From Puia sp. (lineage in GTDB: Bacteria; Bacteroidota; Bacteroidia; Chitinophagales; Chitinophagaceae): a stretch of DNA of 64,000 nt. Made by a program: the position numbers and the translations under genes. The DNA lies in contig JARLGZ010000080.1 in assembly GCA_031292515.1 (NCBI GenBank), positions 62,001 through 126,000 of the forward strand, read 5' to 3'. Positions 45,673 through 55,392 of the stretch are shown here, piece by piece. Within the stretch, counting starts at the first letter, position 1. The number at the start of each line of letters is the position of its first letter. The notes under the pieces are model-generated. The model worked only from the letters and a program-made list of their open reading frames with translations, did no database searches and was not told where the DNA came from.

Positions 45673-45851
45673 AGACGGGTTTTAGGAAGTCGATTTGTTT
45701 AAAGGGCAATTCGCCCACTCTAACGGCGAAATGTATCGTCCTATGATCCGTTTTTGGACGTTTTTTTATTTTGCGGACGTATTTTTATGAGGGGCTCATT
45801 TAATTGCTTGTATGTCAGTTAACTAAACAAATCCTGGACCCAACAGACCGA

Positions 45852-45886
45852 AAACTGAATAACCGGACAAATCGTAAACTGAATAA
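45852..45886 (-). repeat. Intergenic repeat downstream of ROK regulator gene
   Basis: AAACTGAATAA occurs at 45852 and 45876 (period 24) with related ACAAATC and GACCGA words between and before. It lies between the ROK stop and the tyrosine-rich protein gene on the minus strand. Confidence 0.6.
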
Positions 45887-45905
45887 ATCGCCGGGCGTGG
45901 TCTTC

Positions 45906-47129
45906 TTAGGCCAGCAGCTTGCTCCTCGCGATCAGGCATCCCCCGATCACCCCGGCCTTTTCACCTAGCTGGGATACGAACAGCTTTGTATCGCTGTTCA
46001 CGAGGCTCAGAGAATATTTATTGATGGCGCTCCGGATCGGGAGATAGATATAATCGCCTGTATTCATCAGCGTACCACCCAGAATCACCATCTCCGCATT
46101 GAATATATTAATGAGCAGGGCTACGCCCCGTCCTATCTTTTCTCCGATTTCCGCAAGCAGGTCGATGGAAAGCATGTCCTCATTCCGCGCCGCCTCGATA
46201 ATATCGGTCAGCCGGATCTCTCCCGGTTTTTCCGGATTGCCGGCAATGGACGAGGTCTGGCCCTGGTCCATCTTCTCTTTGAACAGGCGGATCAAGGCCC
46301 TCCCGGATGCCTCTGTTTCCAGGCATCCCTTCTTACCACAATGACAAAGGATCTCATTGTCGAAAAACGGAATATGACCGATCTCGCCGCTAAAGCCGGA
46401 TTTCCCGTAGTATACCTTCCCGTCAATCAGGATGCCCAGGCCCAGACCATAGTCGAGGTTCAGGAACAGGACGTTCTTCTCATTTTTGACGATTCCCTTA
46501 TGGAATTCTCCGTATGCCATCGCCCTGGAATCATTTTCGAGGAAGGTTCTGATACCTAACTGCCGCTCTACGATGCTGCTCAGGGGCTCCTCGTTGAAAT
46601 GAAAAAAACTGTAGCTATTGCCATTGTTCGTGTTGATCCTGCCTCCCAGGTTGATGCAAAGTGACAGGATATGGTCCGAATTGACGGGCGCATCGCGGAT
46701 AAAAACCCTGATGAGCGAGATCAAGGCATCCAGGGATTGGCCGGTGTTCTCCAGCAAGTAGGGGATTCTCATATTGGCCGTGACGAGGTTTTTTGTAAAA
46801 TCCAGCAACCCGATGCTCACATAATAATGCTTCACATCCACTCCCAGGAAGAAACACGAGTCGGCCACCAGGCCATATATACTGGCAGGCCGTCCCACCG
46901 CCGAATCGATTTTTCCGCAATCCTTCAAAAGACCATCCGCGATCAGCTCATTGATCAGACTCGTGGCCTTTGGCGGGCTGATATTCAGGGCTGATGCCAG
47001 GTCCGTAATGGTGGTCTCACCATGCTGGTCGAGATGGTTGATGATCATCCTCTTCCTCTCCTTGTTCTTATAGGCCACCCCGGATATGCTCTCCCCGGAA
47101 AAGAAGTCGAGTAAATTATGCTGTTGCAT
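45906..47129 (-). CDS. ROK family transcriptional regulator (NagC/XylR type)
   Basis: 407 residues. The N-terminal winged helix-turn-helix is KRMIINHLDQHGETTITDLASALNISPPKATSLINELIADGLL. The ROK sugar-kinase-like domain has FFLGVDVKHYYVSIGLLD, FLNLDYGLGLGILIDGKVYYGKSGFSGEIGHIP and the zinc-binding CHCGKKGCLE. It should repress in the absence of a sugar or amino-sugar ligand. It is divergent from the AGE epimerase gene, with two AT palindromes between, which points to control of the downstream sugar locus and of itself. Confidence 0.93.
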   Translation of the reverse strand: MQQHNLLDFFSGESISGVAYKNKERKRMIINHLDQHGETTITDLASALNISPPKATSLINELIADGLLKDCGKIDSAVGRPASIYGLVADSCFFLGVDVKHYYVSIGLLDFTKNLVTANMRIPYLLENTGQSLDALISLIRVFIRDAPVNSDHILSLCINLGGRINTNNGNSYSFFHFNEEPLSSIVERQLGIRTFLENDSRAMAYGEFHKGIVKNEKNVLFLNLDYGLGLGILIDGKVYYGKSGFSGEIGHIPFFDNEILCHCGKKGCLETEASGRALIRLFKEKMDQGQTSSIAGNPEKPGEIRLTDIIEAARNEDMLSIDLLAEIGEKIGRGVALLINIFNAEMVILGGTLMNTGDYIYLPIRSAINKYSLSLVNSDTKLFVSQLGEKAGVIGGCLIARSKLLA

Positions 47130-47216
47130 GAAGTAGTAGAGTATTGAATGGACAATTTAAGGCAAGGTATCGAAAAATATTTTTTTAAGCCAGGACTTGG
47201 CTTCTCTAATTAAAAA

Positions 47217-47234
47217 AATAATTTAATAATTATT
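47217..47234. promoter_or_regulatory. Candidate ROK operator 1
   Basis: Inverted repeat AATAATT-TAAT-AATTATT in an extremely AT-rich 100-base tract between the divergent ROK and AGE genes. Its centre is 55 bases from that of operator 2, about five helical turns. Confidence 0.45.
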
Positions 47235-47272
47235 TAAAGTTTAAGAATAAAAATTATTAGTTTAGCTAATTA

Positions 47273-47288
47273 AATAAATTAATTTATT
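47273..47288. promoter_or_regulatory. Candidate ROK operator 2
   Basis: Perfect 16-base palindrome AATAAATTAATTTATT, 34 bases before the AGE start codon. NagC-type ROK repressors bind AT-rich palindromes, so placement and sequence fit, but the consensus for this protein is unknown. Confidence 0.45.
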
Positions 47289-47321
47289 ATTAAGGACCCA
47301 TTAGGAAAAAATTTTACGAAT

Positions 47322-48554
47322 ATGACCCTTGCTGTTCCGTTTTCTTCAGATTCGCCGGATACTGCCAACTCCCTGACCCAACGCTATGCTGCCCTCTACA
47401 AAGAAGAACTGCTGGGGAATATCCTTCCTTTCTGGCTTGCAAACAGCCAGGACAGCGTCCACGGAGGGTACTTTACCTGCCTCAACCGGGACGGCAGCAG
47501 GTATGACTCGGACAAATTCATGTGGCTGCAGGGGCGCGAAGTATGGTGCTTTGCCTTTATGTATAACCACCTCGAGCCACGAAAAGAATGGCTCGAGGCG
47601 GCCACCCGGGGAGCCGGGTTCATGGAGAAATTTGGAAGGGACAAAAAAGGCCACTGGTATTTCTCGCTGACCGAAGAGGGTAAACCCCTCACGCAGGCAT
47701 ATAATATATTCAGCGACTGTTTCGCGGCCATGGCATTCTCATCCCTGCATAAGGCCTTACCCGGCAAAGGCTATGATGCCATCGCACTCCGGACGTTTGA
47801 AAATATCCTGGCCCGGGGGGACCGCTGGAAAGGAAGCTATGACAAGACATTCCCGGGTACACGGCCGCTGAAGAGTTTCGCCCTTCCCATGATCCTCTCC
47901 AACCTCTCCATAGAAATGGAACACCTGCTCGGCAAAGAGAGGGTCGATGCCTCTCTCCCTTCCCTGGTCAGGGAAGTCATGGAAGTATTCTACCGGCCGG
48001 AATTGGGACTGGTCGTCGAGCACGTCTCCAAAGACGGGAACCTCAGCGACAGTTTTGAGGGGCGCCTGCTGAATCCCGGCCATGCCATCGAAGCGATGTG
48101 GTTCATCATGGATATCGGCGTCCGCATGCACGATAAGACCCTGATCGAAAAATCGGTCTCTATCCTGCTGAATACCCTGGAATCCGGATGGGACAAGGAA
48201 TATGGCGGCATCTTCTATTTCCTGGACCGTCTCGGCCGCCCGCCCCAGCAATTGGAATGGGACCAGAAACTGTGGTGGGTACATGCAGAAGCGCTGGTCG
48301 CCCTCGCAAAAGGCTTTGCATACACCGGGGATCCACGATGCCTCCGCTGGTTCCGGCAGGTGCATGATTATACGTGGAAGCATTTCCGCGACGAAGAGTA
48401 TGGAGAATGGTTCGGGTATCTGAACCGCCGGGGAGAAGTGCTCCTGAGCGCGAAAGGCGGAAAATGGAAGGGTTGTTTTCATATCCCCAGAGCGCTGTTC
48501 CAGGTTTCCAAAACCTTCGAAAAAATCAATTTCCCGACCCCGGCCGATAAATGA
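47322..48554 (+). CDS. AGE family epimerase (N-acylglucosamine 2-epimerase type)
   Basis: 410 residues forming an (alpha/alpha)6 barrel. Family motifs are FMWLQGREVWCFAFMYN, AYNIFSDCFAAMAF, LLNPGHAIEAMWFIMD, WDQKLWWVHAEALVAL and a final GCFHIPRALFQ. The histidines in LNPGHAIE and WVHAEA and in GCFHIPR are the expected acid/base and substrate residues. The most similar known enzymes interconvert N-acetylglucosamine and N-acetylmannosamine, but AGE members also act on cellobiose or mannose. First gene of the sugar-utilization operon, opposite the ROK regulator. Confidence 0.9.
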   Translation: MTLAVPFSSDSPDTANSLTQRYAALYKEELLGNILPFWLANSQDSVHGGYFTCLNRDGSRYDSDKFMWLQGREVWCFAFMYNHLEPRKEWLEAATRGAGFMEKFGRDKKGHWYFSLTEEGKPLTQAYNIFSDCFAAMAFSSLHKALPGKGYDAIALRTFENILARGDRWKGSYDKTFPGTRPLKSFALPMILSNLSIEMEHLLGKERVDASLPSLVREVMEVFYRPELGLVVEHVSKDGNLSDSFEGRLLNPGHAIEAMWFIMDIGVRMHDKTLIEKSVSILLNTLESGWDKEYGGIFYFLDRLGRPPQQLEWDQKLWWVHAEALVALAKGFAYTGDPRCLRWFRQVHDYTWKHFRDEEYGEWFGYLNRRGEVLLSAKGGKWKGCFHIPRALFQVSKTFEKINFPTPADK

Positions 48555-48559
48555 CTTCG

Positions 48560-48640
48560 AAACACAAAACATTCGAGCAGGAGACGTTCAAACACGAGAA
48601 CATTGAAACACGAGAACATTGAAACACAATACTTTGTAAC
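48560..48640 (+). repeat. 16-bp degenerate array upstream of susC
   Basis: ACACGAGAACATTGAA occurs exactly at 48592-48607 and 48608-48623, flanked by about three diverged copies (GAAACACAAAACATTC, ACACAATACTTTGTAA). It fills most of the space between the AGE stop (48554) and the susC start (48700). Confidence 0.85.
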
Positions 48641-48699
48641 ACGGATCTTGCATCAAATGACTTTCAGGCACATAACTCTTCAAACCAAAACTTCCGCAT

Positions 48700-51600
48700 A
48701 TGATCAATTTCTTCAGGCTTTTAAAAAAGAGACCGCGAGTAGTCTGCTTATTCCCCCTGCTGTTCCTGTTCACGGCAGTCAACGCCCAAACCGTAATGGT
48801 CAGCGGGGTGGTGAAGGATGATAAGGGACAGCTGCTCAGCGGCGTTACCATCAAAGTAAAAGGCGCTTCAATCATGACGATGTCGGATGAAAACGGCAAG
48901 TTCCATGTCAGTGCGCCGGGAACCGCGATCGCCCTTGTTTTCTCTTATCTCCGGCTTCCAAACAAGGAAGTCGTCACAGCCTCGGACAACAACCTGCAAG
49001 TGGTGATTCCCGTGGGCGATAACAAAATGGACGAAGTAGTGGTGGTGGGTTATGGTACGCAGAAAAAAGCGTCCCTGCTGGGCGCCATCTCTACGGTCGG
49101 CGCGGCCGATATCATGAGAGGGGCCGGCACCAACTTGTCACAGGCCATCGTGGGGAAATTGCCCGGATTGGTGACCCGCCAGGAATCGGGTCTCCCCGGA
49201 TCAGACCAGGTGGACATCTATGTGCGCGGTTTCGGGTCTTTGAACAGCAATACGCCCCTGGTCCTGGTAGACGGAGTAGAACGTGATATCAGCAGCCTGG
49301 ACCCCTCCGAGGTGGAATCGGTAACCATCCTGAAAGACGCGGCTTCCGCAGCCGTCTATGGCGTACGTGGGGCCAACGGCGTTATTTTGGTAACTACCAA
49401 ACGGGGAAAAACAAGCAAACCGACCTTCTCCTATACCGGCTCCTACACGATCAGCCAAAGCACCCGGCTGCCGCAATACCTGAACGGCGAAGAATTCGTG
49501 AAATGGTACAACTATGCAGATGAGATCAACGGCAGGTCGCATACATTCCCCGACGCAGTGGTCAACAAAGTGACAAAAGGGGATCCCGACGGCATCTATG
49601 GGAACACGAATTGGGAGAAAAGGATGTTGAAATCGGCGCCTACCATGCAGCATAATATCAGCCTGCGCGGAGGTGACCAGTCCATTAAATATTTTATGTC
49701 CCTCGGCTATCTCGATCAGCTCGGCATCATCAGCGGTGTAGATTATTCCCGCTACAACCTGCGGTTGAATGTAGACGCCAATGTGACCAACGATTTTTCA
49801 ATCGGGCTGAACCTGAGCGGCAATTTGGGCAACGCGAACAGCCCCCAGATCTCCAATTTTACAGGCAATGGCAACTCCGTGACGACCAACCTGATGAACC
49901 AGATCATTACCGCACATCCCTACCTGAATGCCAGGACCCCGGACGGGCAATACCTGAGCTCCGCCCTGGAACCGGGCAACAACCCCCAGGCGGCGAGAGA
50001 CCTGTCAGGCTATAACGACAATGACAATACCGGCCTGCAAAACAGCCTCACCCTGCAATACAAACTGCCCCATGTCCGCGGACTCTCCTTCAAGACAGTC
50101 GCGAGCTACGACAGGAACTTCTACCATACAAAATCCTTTTATACACCCTATACCCTGGCAACCGCCGATCCTACCCAGTCATCGCCTTCCCTGTACCAGA
50201 CGGCATCGCCTTACGGCACCATCGCCCAACTGAGTGAAAGCTATACCCAGTCCAACCGCTGGACCCTGCAGGAATACGTCAACTACGACCGCTCATTTGG
50301 CAAACATACGGTCGGAGCGCTGATCGTTGCCGAGCAGTCGGGGTATCATTATACCGGTCTCGGCGCTTCCGCCCAGAACTTCGACCTGACCGACCTGAGC
50401 GAATTCAGCTTTGCAAAGGACAACCCGGTCAAACCGACCGGGAGCAGCAGCACCACCAACAGGGTGGGTTGGGTAGGCCGGTTTAACTATGTATATGACA
50501 ACCGCTATTTATTCGAGTTCTCGGGGCGTGAGGATGCGTCAACCAATTTTCCGAAAAGCAACAGGTATGGTTTCTTCCCTTCTTTTTCCACCGGCTGGCA
50601 TGTATCGGAAGAAAAATTTTTCAAAGATTGGGAGACTTCGATCAGCAACCTGAAACTAACGGCCTCTTACGGTATCCTGGGCAACGATGCCACGGGAGGC
50701 GCCTACCAATATCTTCAATATTTCAATCTTTCGACCAGCCCTGTAGCCAACCTGGGGGGCTCCAATGTCAATGGCCTGCTGCCTACCTCTTATCCCAACA
50801 CGAACCTCACCTGGGAGAAATCGAAAACGGCCAACCTCGGTCTGCAGGTAGAATGGTGGAAGGGCCTGCTGAGCGCCGAGTTTAACGGGTTTTATAAGTT
50901 GACCACCAATATCCTCACCACGGTCTCCAGCACCTATCCCCCGTCCCTGGGCGGCTATTATCCGACCACCGTCAATTCGGGGAAAGTAGATAACCGCGGC
51001 TTTGAGCTGGTGCTCGGACATAAAAACAAGCTGGGACAGTTCTCCTACTCCCTGACGGGCAGCCTCAGCTGGTCCCACAACAGGATCCTGAATATGGACC
51101 AGTCCGCCGATATCCCCGAATACCTGAGCCTGATCGGACACCCCATGGGCGCCAAGACCGGGCTGATCGCGCAAGGTCTCTTTAAAACCGACGCCCAGGC
51201 CGCGGAATCCCCGAACGTGAGTAGCACCGCAAGGGCAGGGGATATCAGGTATAAAGACATCAACGGCGATGGCAAAATCACCTATGACCAGGATGTCACG
51301 ATCATAGGACGCAGCAGCTATCCCGAATTGAACTATAGCCTGAACTATGCTTCCTCGTGGAAACAGTTCGAGCTCTCCTTTTTGATACAGGGCACCGCGA
51401 TCTGCGACAATGCGCTGATGGGTTATTATGACGGGATAGGGTGGGACGACACCCAATTCACCCGTGATTTTTACAATGGCGGGAATACACCGAAATACCT
51501 CGTCGAAGGGTCCTGGTCACCCGCGAATCCCTCTGGCAAATATCCCCGGCTGGATAATCAGTGGAGAGCCAACAACAACTGGGCCTCTTCGATGTGGATC

Positions 51601-51819
51601 GTCAACGGAGCCTATCTCAGGCTGAAAAATGTCCAGTTGGCCTATAATATCCATAGGTCCGGGCACGGATCTCCTTTCGACGCGCAGATCTATCTCGCCT
51701 CGATGAACCTCTTGACTTTTTCGGCCTTTAAATACCTGGACCCGGAAGCACCGAATGTCAATAACGGCTATTACCCGCAACAAAAGACCTATAGCCTGGG
51801 AGCCCGTATCACATTCTAA
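48700..51819 (+). CDS. SusC/RagA family TonB-linked outer membrane protein
   Basis: 1039 residues. A signal peptide (VVCLFPLLFLFTAVNA) leads to a CarboxypepD_reg-like domain (VSGVVKDDKGQLLSGVTIKVKG), the TonB box region MDEVVVVGYGTQKK, and the SusC plug signatures VDIYVRGFGSLNSNTPLVLVDGV and LKDAASAAVYGVRGANGVILVTTKRG (partial). The barrel ends with LGARITF. It forms a lidded importer with the SusD-like protein encoded 169 bases downstream. Substrate probably an oligosaccharide of amino sugars, judged only from context. Confidence 0.97.
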   Translation: MINFFRLLKKRPRVVCLFPLLFLFTAVNAQTVMVSGVVKDDKGQLLSGVTIKVKGASIMTMSDENGKFHVSAPGTAIALVFSYLRLPNKEVVTASDNNLQVVIPVGDNKMDEVVVVGYGTQKKASLLGAISTVGAADIMRGAGTNLSQAIVGKLPGLVTRQESGLPGSDQVDIYVRGFGSLNSNTPLVLVDGVERDISSLDPSEVESVTILKDAASAAVYGVRGANGVILVTTKRGKTSKPTFSYTGSYTISQSTRLPQYLNGEEFVKWYNYADEINGRSHTFPDAVVNKVTKGDPDGIYGNTNWEKRMLKSAPTMQHNISLRGGDQSIKYFMSLGYLDQLGIISGVDYSRYNLRLNVDANVTNDFSIGLNLSGNLGNANSPQISNFTGNGNSVTTNLMNQIITAHPYLNARTPDGQYLSSALEPGNNPQAARDLSGYNDNDNTGLQNSLTLQYKLPHVRGLSFKTVASYDRNFYHTKSFYTPYTLATADPTQSSPSLYQTASPYGTIAQLSESYTQSNRWTLQEYVNYDRSFGKHTVGALIVAEQSGYHYTGLGASAQNFDLTDLSEFSFAKDNPVKPTGSSSTTNRVGWVGRFNYVYDNRYLFEFSGREDASTNFPKSNRYGFFPSFSTGWHVSEEKFFKDWETSISNLKLTASYGILGNDATGGAYQYLQYFNLSTSPVANLGGSNVNGLLPTSYPNTNLTWEKSKTANLGLQVEWWKGLLSAEFNGFYKLTTNILTTVSSTYPPSLGGYYPTTVNSGKVDNRGFELVLGHKNKLGQFSYSLTGSLSWSHNRILNMDQSADIPEYLSLIGHPMGAKTGLIAQGLFKTDAQAAESPNVSSTARAGDIRYKDINGDGKITYDQDVTIIGRSSYPELNYSLNYASSWKQFELSFLIQGTAICDNALMGYYDGIGWDDTQFTRDFYNGGNTPKYLVEGSWSPANPSGKYPRLDNQWRANNNWASSMWIVNGAYLRLKNVQLAYNIHRSGHGSPFDAQIYLASMNLLTFSAFKYLDPEAPNVNNGYYPQQKTYSLGARITF

Positions 51820-51825
51820 CCATCC

Positions 51826-51990
51826 TCTAAAAGAAGCCAATTGTTTAAAAGGAGCCAATTGCATAAAGGCGCTAATCGTTAAAAAGAGCTGACCGTTTAA
51901 AGGCGCTGATTGTTTAAAAGGACTAATCGTTAAAAAGAGCCGATCATCAATAACAGGCAAACTGTTTACAAGGAACTAACTATCTAAAAT
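51826..51990 (+). repeat. 17-18-bp degenerate array between susC and susD
   Basis: Nine to ten consecutive diverged units of 17-18 bases (for example TTAAAAGGAGCCAATTG, TTAAAGGCGCTGATTG, TTAAAAGGACTAATCG) fill the whole susC-susD gap. The final unit runs into the susD start codon (CTAAAATGAGC). Confidence 0.85.
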
Positions 51991-53644
51991 GAGCAAGATC
52001 ATGAAAAAGTATCTTTTATATATCATCCTGGTGGCCGTTCTGCCGGTCGCCGGATGTAATAAATTCCTCACGCCGGATCCCACCGATAAATATGCGGAAA
52101 GCGTCGCCTTCAGCAGTGAAGCCAATGCAAAATTGTATGTGAATTCATTTTATCCCATACTCAGCTACTATGGTTTGTTCGGTTCGGCCTATCTGGGTGG
52201 GAATATGTACACGGACGGGCTGTCCGATATCATCAAAACGGCAGGGAGCACCATCGGGTCTAACGGCGCCATCGCCAATATCTATGCCACCACGCCCGGC
52301 CAGATCACGCCCGACCAGGATGCCCTCGATATCTGGACCAACGCATACTATTATATCCGGCTGATCAATGGATTCCTGTCCGGGGTGCAAAGCAGCAGCC
52401 TCGGGGATTCCGTGAAGAATGAGTTATCCGGCGAAGCCAGGTTCTTCAGGGGATACCTGTATTTTCTCCTGATGAGAAATCATGGCAGCGTCATCCTGCT
52501 GACAGAGCTTACTACCAGCAAAAATAACCCGCGGAGCCAGGCCAGCGATTGCTGGGACCTCGTGGCTTCAGATCTGGATGCCGCCGCTCAATATCTGCCG
52601 GAGACCTGGTCGGGGTCCGATGCCGGGAGGATTACCAAAGGCGCCGCGTATGCGATGAAATCAAGGGCCATGCTTTACGCCCAGCGATGGCAGGCGGCTT
52701 ATGATGCGGCGACCGCTACGCTGGCCATGGTGACCGACGGCACCTATGCCCTGAACCCTTCCTATGCGGCGGCCTTTCGCTCCTATGCCAAAGGGAATAA
52801 AGAGGCGATCCTGGAATTCGACTATAGCTATCCCCAGCTAACCCATAGTTATGACGCCATCGCCAGCCCGGGCGGAGACGACAGCCTCTATCAATTCGGA
52901 GGGGATATACAGCCAACGCAGGAACTCGTCGAAATGTACGAGATGGCGGGCGGCGGCGCCGTGGACTGGTCTCCCTGGCATAATACCGGCGTCACGTCCA
53001 CGCCCCCCTGGGCTTCCCTGGAACCACGCTTCCAGGCCACGGTCCTTTATAACGGCAGCACCTGGAAAGGACGAACCCTGGAGACTTATCCCGGCGGCAC
53101 AGACGGCTGGATCGCTTATCCGCCCGCCGCGGGTAGCAACAGAGGCGCGTCTGAGACAGGTTACTACCTGAAAAAGAACCTGGATTCTACCCACACGGAC
53201 CTGGTAAACATAGCCAGCTCGCAGACGATGGTGGAAATCCGGTTGGCCGAAGTCTATCTGAATTATTCCGAAGCCGCCTACCAGCTCAACCAGATAGCGG
53301 ATGCCAACGCCGGCATCAATGCCGTACGCAACCGTGCCGGCCTTCCTTCGCTGAGTCTTTCGGGAGACGCCCTGCTATCCCAGATAAAGAAGGAGCGGAC
53401 GATCGAACTGGCCGGCGAAGGACAGCACTATTGGGATCTGAGGAGATGGCAGGACGCAGCAACCACCCTGAGCGGGATCTATGTTCATGGACTGAAGGTG
53501 AACAATACCGGGTCGTCCTTCACCTACGATTATATCACCTGTGACGACGCACCCCGGGAATTCCCCGCCAAATTGTATGCGCTTCCTATTTTATCCGCGG
53601 AACTGGTCAACAACCCCGGATGTGAACAAATTCTAGGATGGTAA
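51989..53644 (+). CDS. SusD/RagB family nutrient-binding lipoprotein
   Basis: 551 residues from the ATG at 51989; a second ATG at 52001 gives an equally good signal. Lipobox LPVAGC with C23 marks a lipoprotein. SusD features are KFLTPDPTDKYAESVAFSSE, the TPR-like helices with ARFFRGYLYFLLMRNHGSVIL, AEVYLNYSEAAYQLN, NAVRNRAGLP and the C-terminal KKERTIELAGEGQHYWDLRRW. It is the surface lid of the SusC importer. Its start codon lies in the last copy of a repeat array. Confidence 0.96.
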   Translation: MSKIMKKYLLYIILVAVLPVAGCNKFLTPDPTDKYAESVAFSSEANAKLYVNSFYPILSYYGLFGSAYLGGNMYTDGLSDIIKTAGSTIGSNGAIANIYATTPGQITPDQDALDIWTNAYYYIRLINGFLSGVQSSSLGDSVKNELSGEARFFRGYLYFLLMRNHGSVILLTELTTSKNNPRSQASDCWDLVASDLDAAAQYLPETWSGSDAGRITKGAAYAMKSRAMLYAQRWQAAYDAATATLAMVTDGTYALNPSYAAAFRSYAKGNKEAILEFDYSYPQLTHSYDAIASPGGDDSLYQFGGDIQPTQELVEMYEMAGGGAVDWSPWHNTGVTSTPPWASLEPRFQATVLYNGSTWKGRTLETYPGGTDGWIAYPPAAGSNRGASETGYYLKKNLDSTHTDLVNIASSQTMVEIRLAEVYLNYSEAAYQLNQIADANAGINAVRNRAGLPSLSLSGDALLSQIKKERTIELAGEGQHYWDLRRWQDAATTLSGIYVHGLKVNNTGSSFTYDYITCDDAPREFPAKLYALPILSAELVNNPGCEQILGW

Positions 53645-53656
53645 AAAAATAACAAC

Positions 53657-55333
53657 ATGAAAAAATCTATCTCGATATGCCTGGCCGCCTTATCTTTTGC
53701 GCTGATCATAGGTCTGCTGGTGAACTCCTGCGCAAAAATCGCCCCGGCATTTACGGTAAAAAGCAGTGCCAAATCGCTCAGCGCCCTATACCTGACCTTT
53801 GCGGACGGAACCGGTGGCTTCAGCCCCGATACTTCTGCATCTAATGACAGCGCGATCATCATTCGTATTCCCTGGTATTACCCCGATGGCAGTTACACCC
53901 AGACTTCCCTTGACAGCCTTATCATAACGGGTTCGATTCCCAACAGCTCTTATATGTCGCCGGCATTCGGGTTGACCAATTTCACCACCCCGAAAAAATA
54001 TACCCTGACCGCGCAAAACGGGACAAAGGAGACTTTCACGATCACGGTGGTCCGCACGCATAGCAGCAAGGCGGCCATTACCTCGTTTAAGCTTAATGAG
54101 GCCAATATAAACGGGGTCATCGTGGGCGATACGGTCACCATCCCCTATGCGGGAACGACGTTGACCGGCCAGACGGCTACGGTAGAGCTTTCGAACTATG
54201 CGACCATTTCCCCCGACCCCACGATTTCCCGCGACTACTCCAACCCGGTGCAGTACACGGTGACCGCCGACGATGGCACAAAGGTCGTTTACACCGTGAA
54301 ACTGGGAATGCCCGTAAAAGTGGCTAAAGGGATCAGCAAGGTGACGATGTTATGGTCTAAATCGGCAGGGGACCTGAGTTTTACCGATTACCGGCAGATT
54401 TCCATAGCCGTGAGCGGGGGCTATTTTCTGCTACCCGTATCCAATGAATGGGTAAGCGGATCCCAGGTCCAATATTACAGCTGTAAGACGGGAGGATATG
54501 CGGGTAGCCTGAATGTGACCGGCGTGGAGCGCCTGTATGCCATTGCCAATGACAGCATGGGCAAGGTCGTGGGCATCAACAGTCTTTATGCAGGGAATAA
54601 TGTCTGCCTGTACGAATGGGACAATGTCACCGCAGCCCCGAAATTGCTGGCGAAGACGACGGACTGGAGCAGCGTTGGCGGAGCCTTCTATGGCCGTAAG
54701 ATCTCTGTTTATGGCAACCTGTCCGGGGATGCTGTGATCATGGCGACAACAGACGGCACCGGTGGCGGAGGCGTGAATAATATCTTGAAATGGACCGTAA
54801 AAGGCGGGGCGATCGTTTCACAGGATCCGGAGGTCATCACCTATCCGGTCGCCTATGATTATGTGGCGAAGGCCGTTCCGACAGGTCCCGAATCCTCCTC
54901 CGATTTCTTTTTCTGCTCGAATTCGCCCAGCTTTATGACGTACGTGAACGGGACCAGCCATGCCGTGGAATATAGCTTCAGCTCCAACTTCGTCGCCAGT
55001 CCCAGGGGTAATACACCGGCGCTGACCTGGTTTACATTCAACAACGCCAGCTTTGCAGCAGTAGTCGACGCGAGCGCCTACAGCAGCGCCTTGCATATTT
55101 TCGATGTCACCGACCCGTCCGTGATCGGGACTTCGGCTACTTCCGCCAATTATTCGTCGTTCCATGTCTTTGACGGATCTTCCAGCTATGTATCCTGCCC
55201 GGATCCCAACTACAATGTGACGGCCGAAATCGCCGTCGGACCCGTGTCGGCCGATGGGTATACCATGCCGGTATACTTCCTGGTGACGAACGGCGGCGTG
55301 GTGGCATACGAACTAAGTTGCGTCCAGCAATAG
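53657..55333 (+). CDS. DUF5018-type surface lipoprotein
   Basis: 558 residues with a lipoprotein signal (lipobox LLVNSC, C25). Two immunoglobulin-like DUF5018 modules follow (YTLTAQNGTKETFTITVV about 110-130; YTVTADDGTKVVYTVKLG about 195-215). The C-terminal 340 residues of alternating hydrophobic strands suggest a beta-propeller. Proteins in this position in utilization loci are usually surface glycan-binding proteins (SusE/SusF-like role). It begins 12 bases after susD, so it is cotranslated with the importer. Ligand unknown. Confidence 0.8.
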   Translation: MKKSISICLAALSFALIIGLLVNSCAKIAPAFTVKSSAKSLSALYLTFADGTGGFSPDTSASNDSAIIIRIPWYYPDGSYTQTSLDSLIITGSIPNSSYMSPAFGLTNFTTPKKYTLTAQNGTKETFTITVVRTHSSKAAITSFKLNEANINGVIVGDTVTIPYAGTTLTGQTATVELSNYATISPDPTISRDYSNPVQYTVTADDGTKVVYTVKLGMPVKVAKGISKVTMLWSKSAGDLSFTDYRQISIAVSGGYFLLPVSNEWVSGSQVQYYSCKTGGYAGSLNVTGVERLYAIANDSMGKVVGINSLYAGNNVCLYEWDNVTAAPKLLAKTTDWSSVGGAFYGRKISVYGNLSGDAVIMATTDGTGGGGVNNILKWTVKGGAIVSQDPEVITYPVAYDYVAKAVPTGPESSSDFFFCSNSPSFMTYVNGTSHAVEYSFSSNFVASPRGNTPALTWFTFNNASFAAVVDASAYSSALHIFDVTDPSVIGTSATSANYSSFHVFDGSSSYVSCPDPNYNVTAEIAVGPVSADGYTMPVYFLVTNGGVVAYELSCVQQ

Positions 55334-55392
55334 AATCAGAAAGGCTCAATTTTATTGACAATCCTTGCAGAATGAGATATAATAATATGAGA

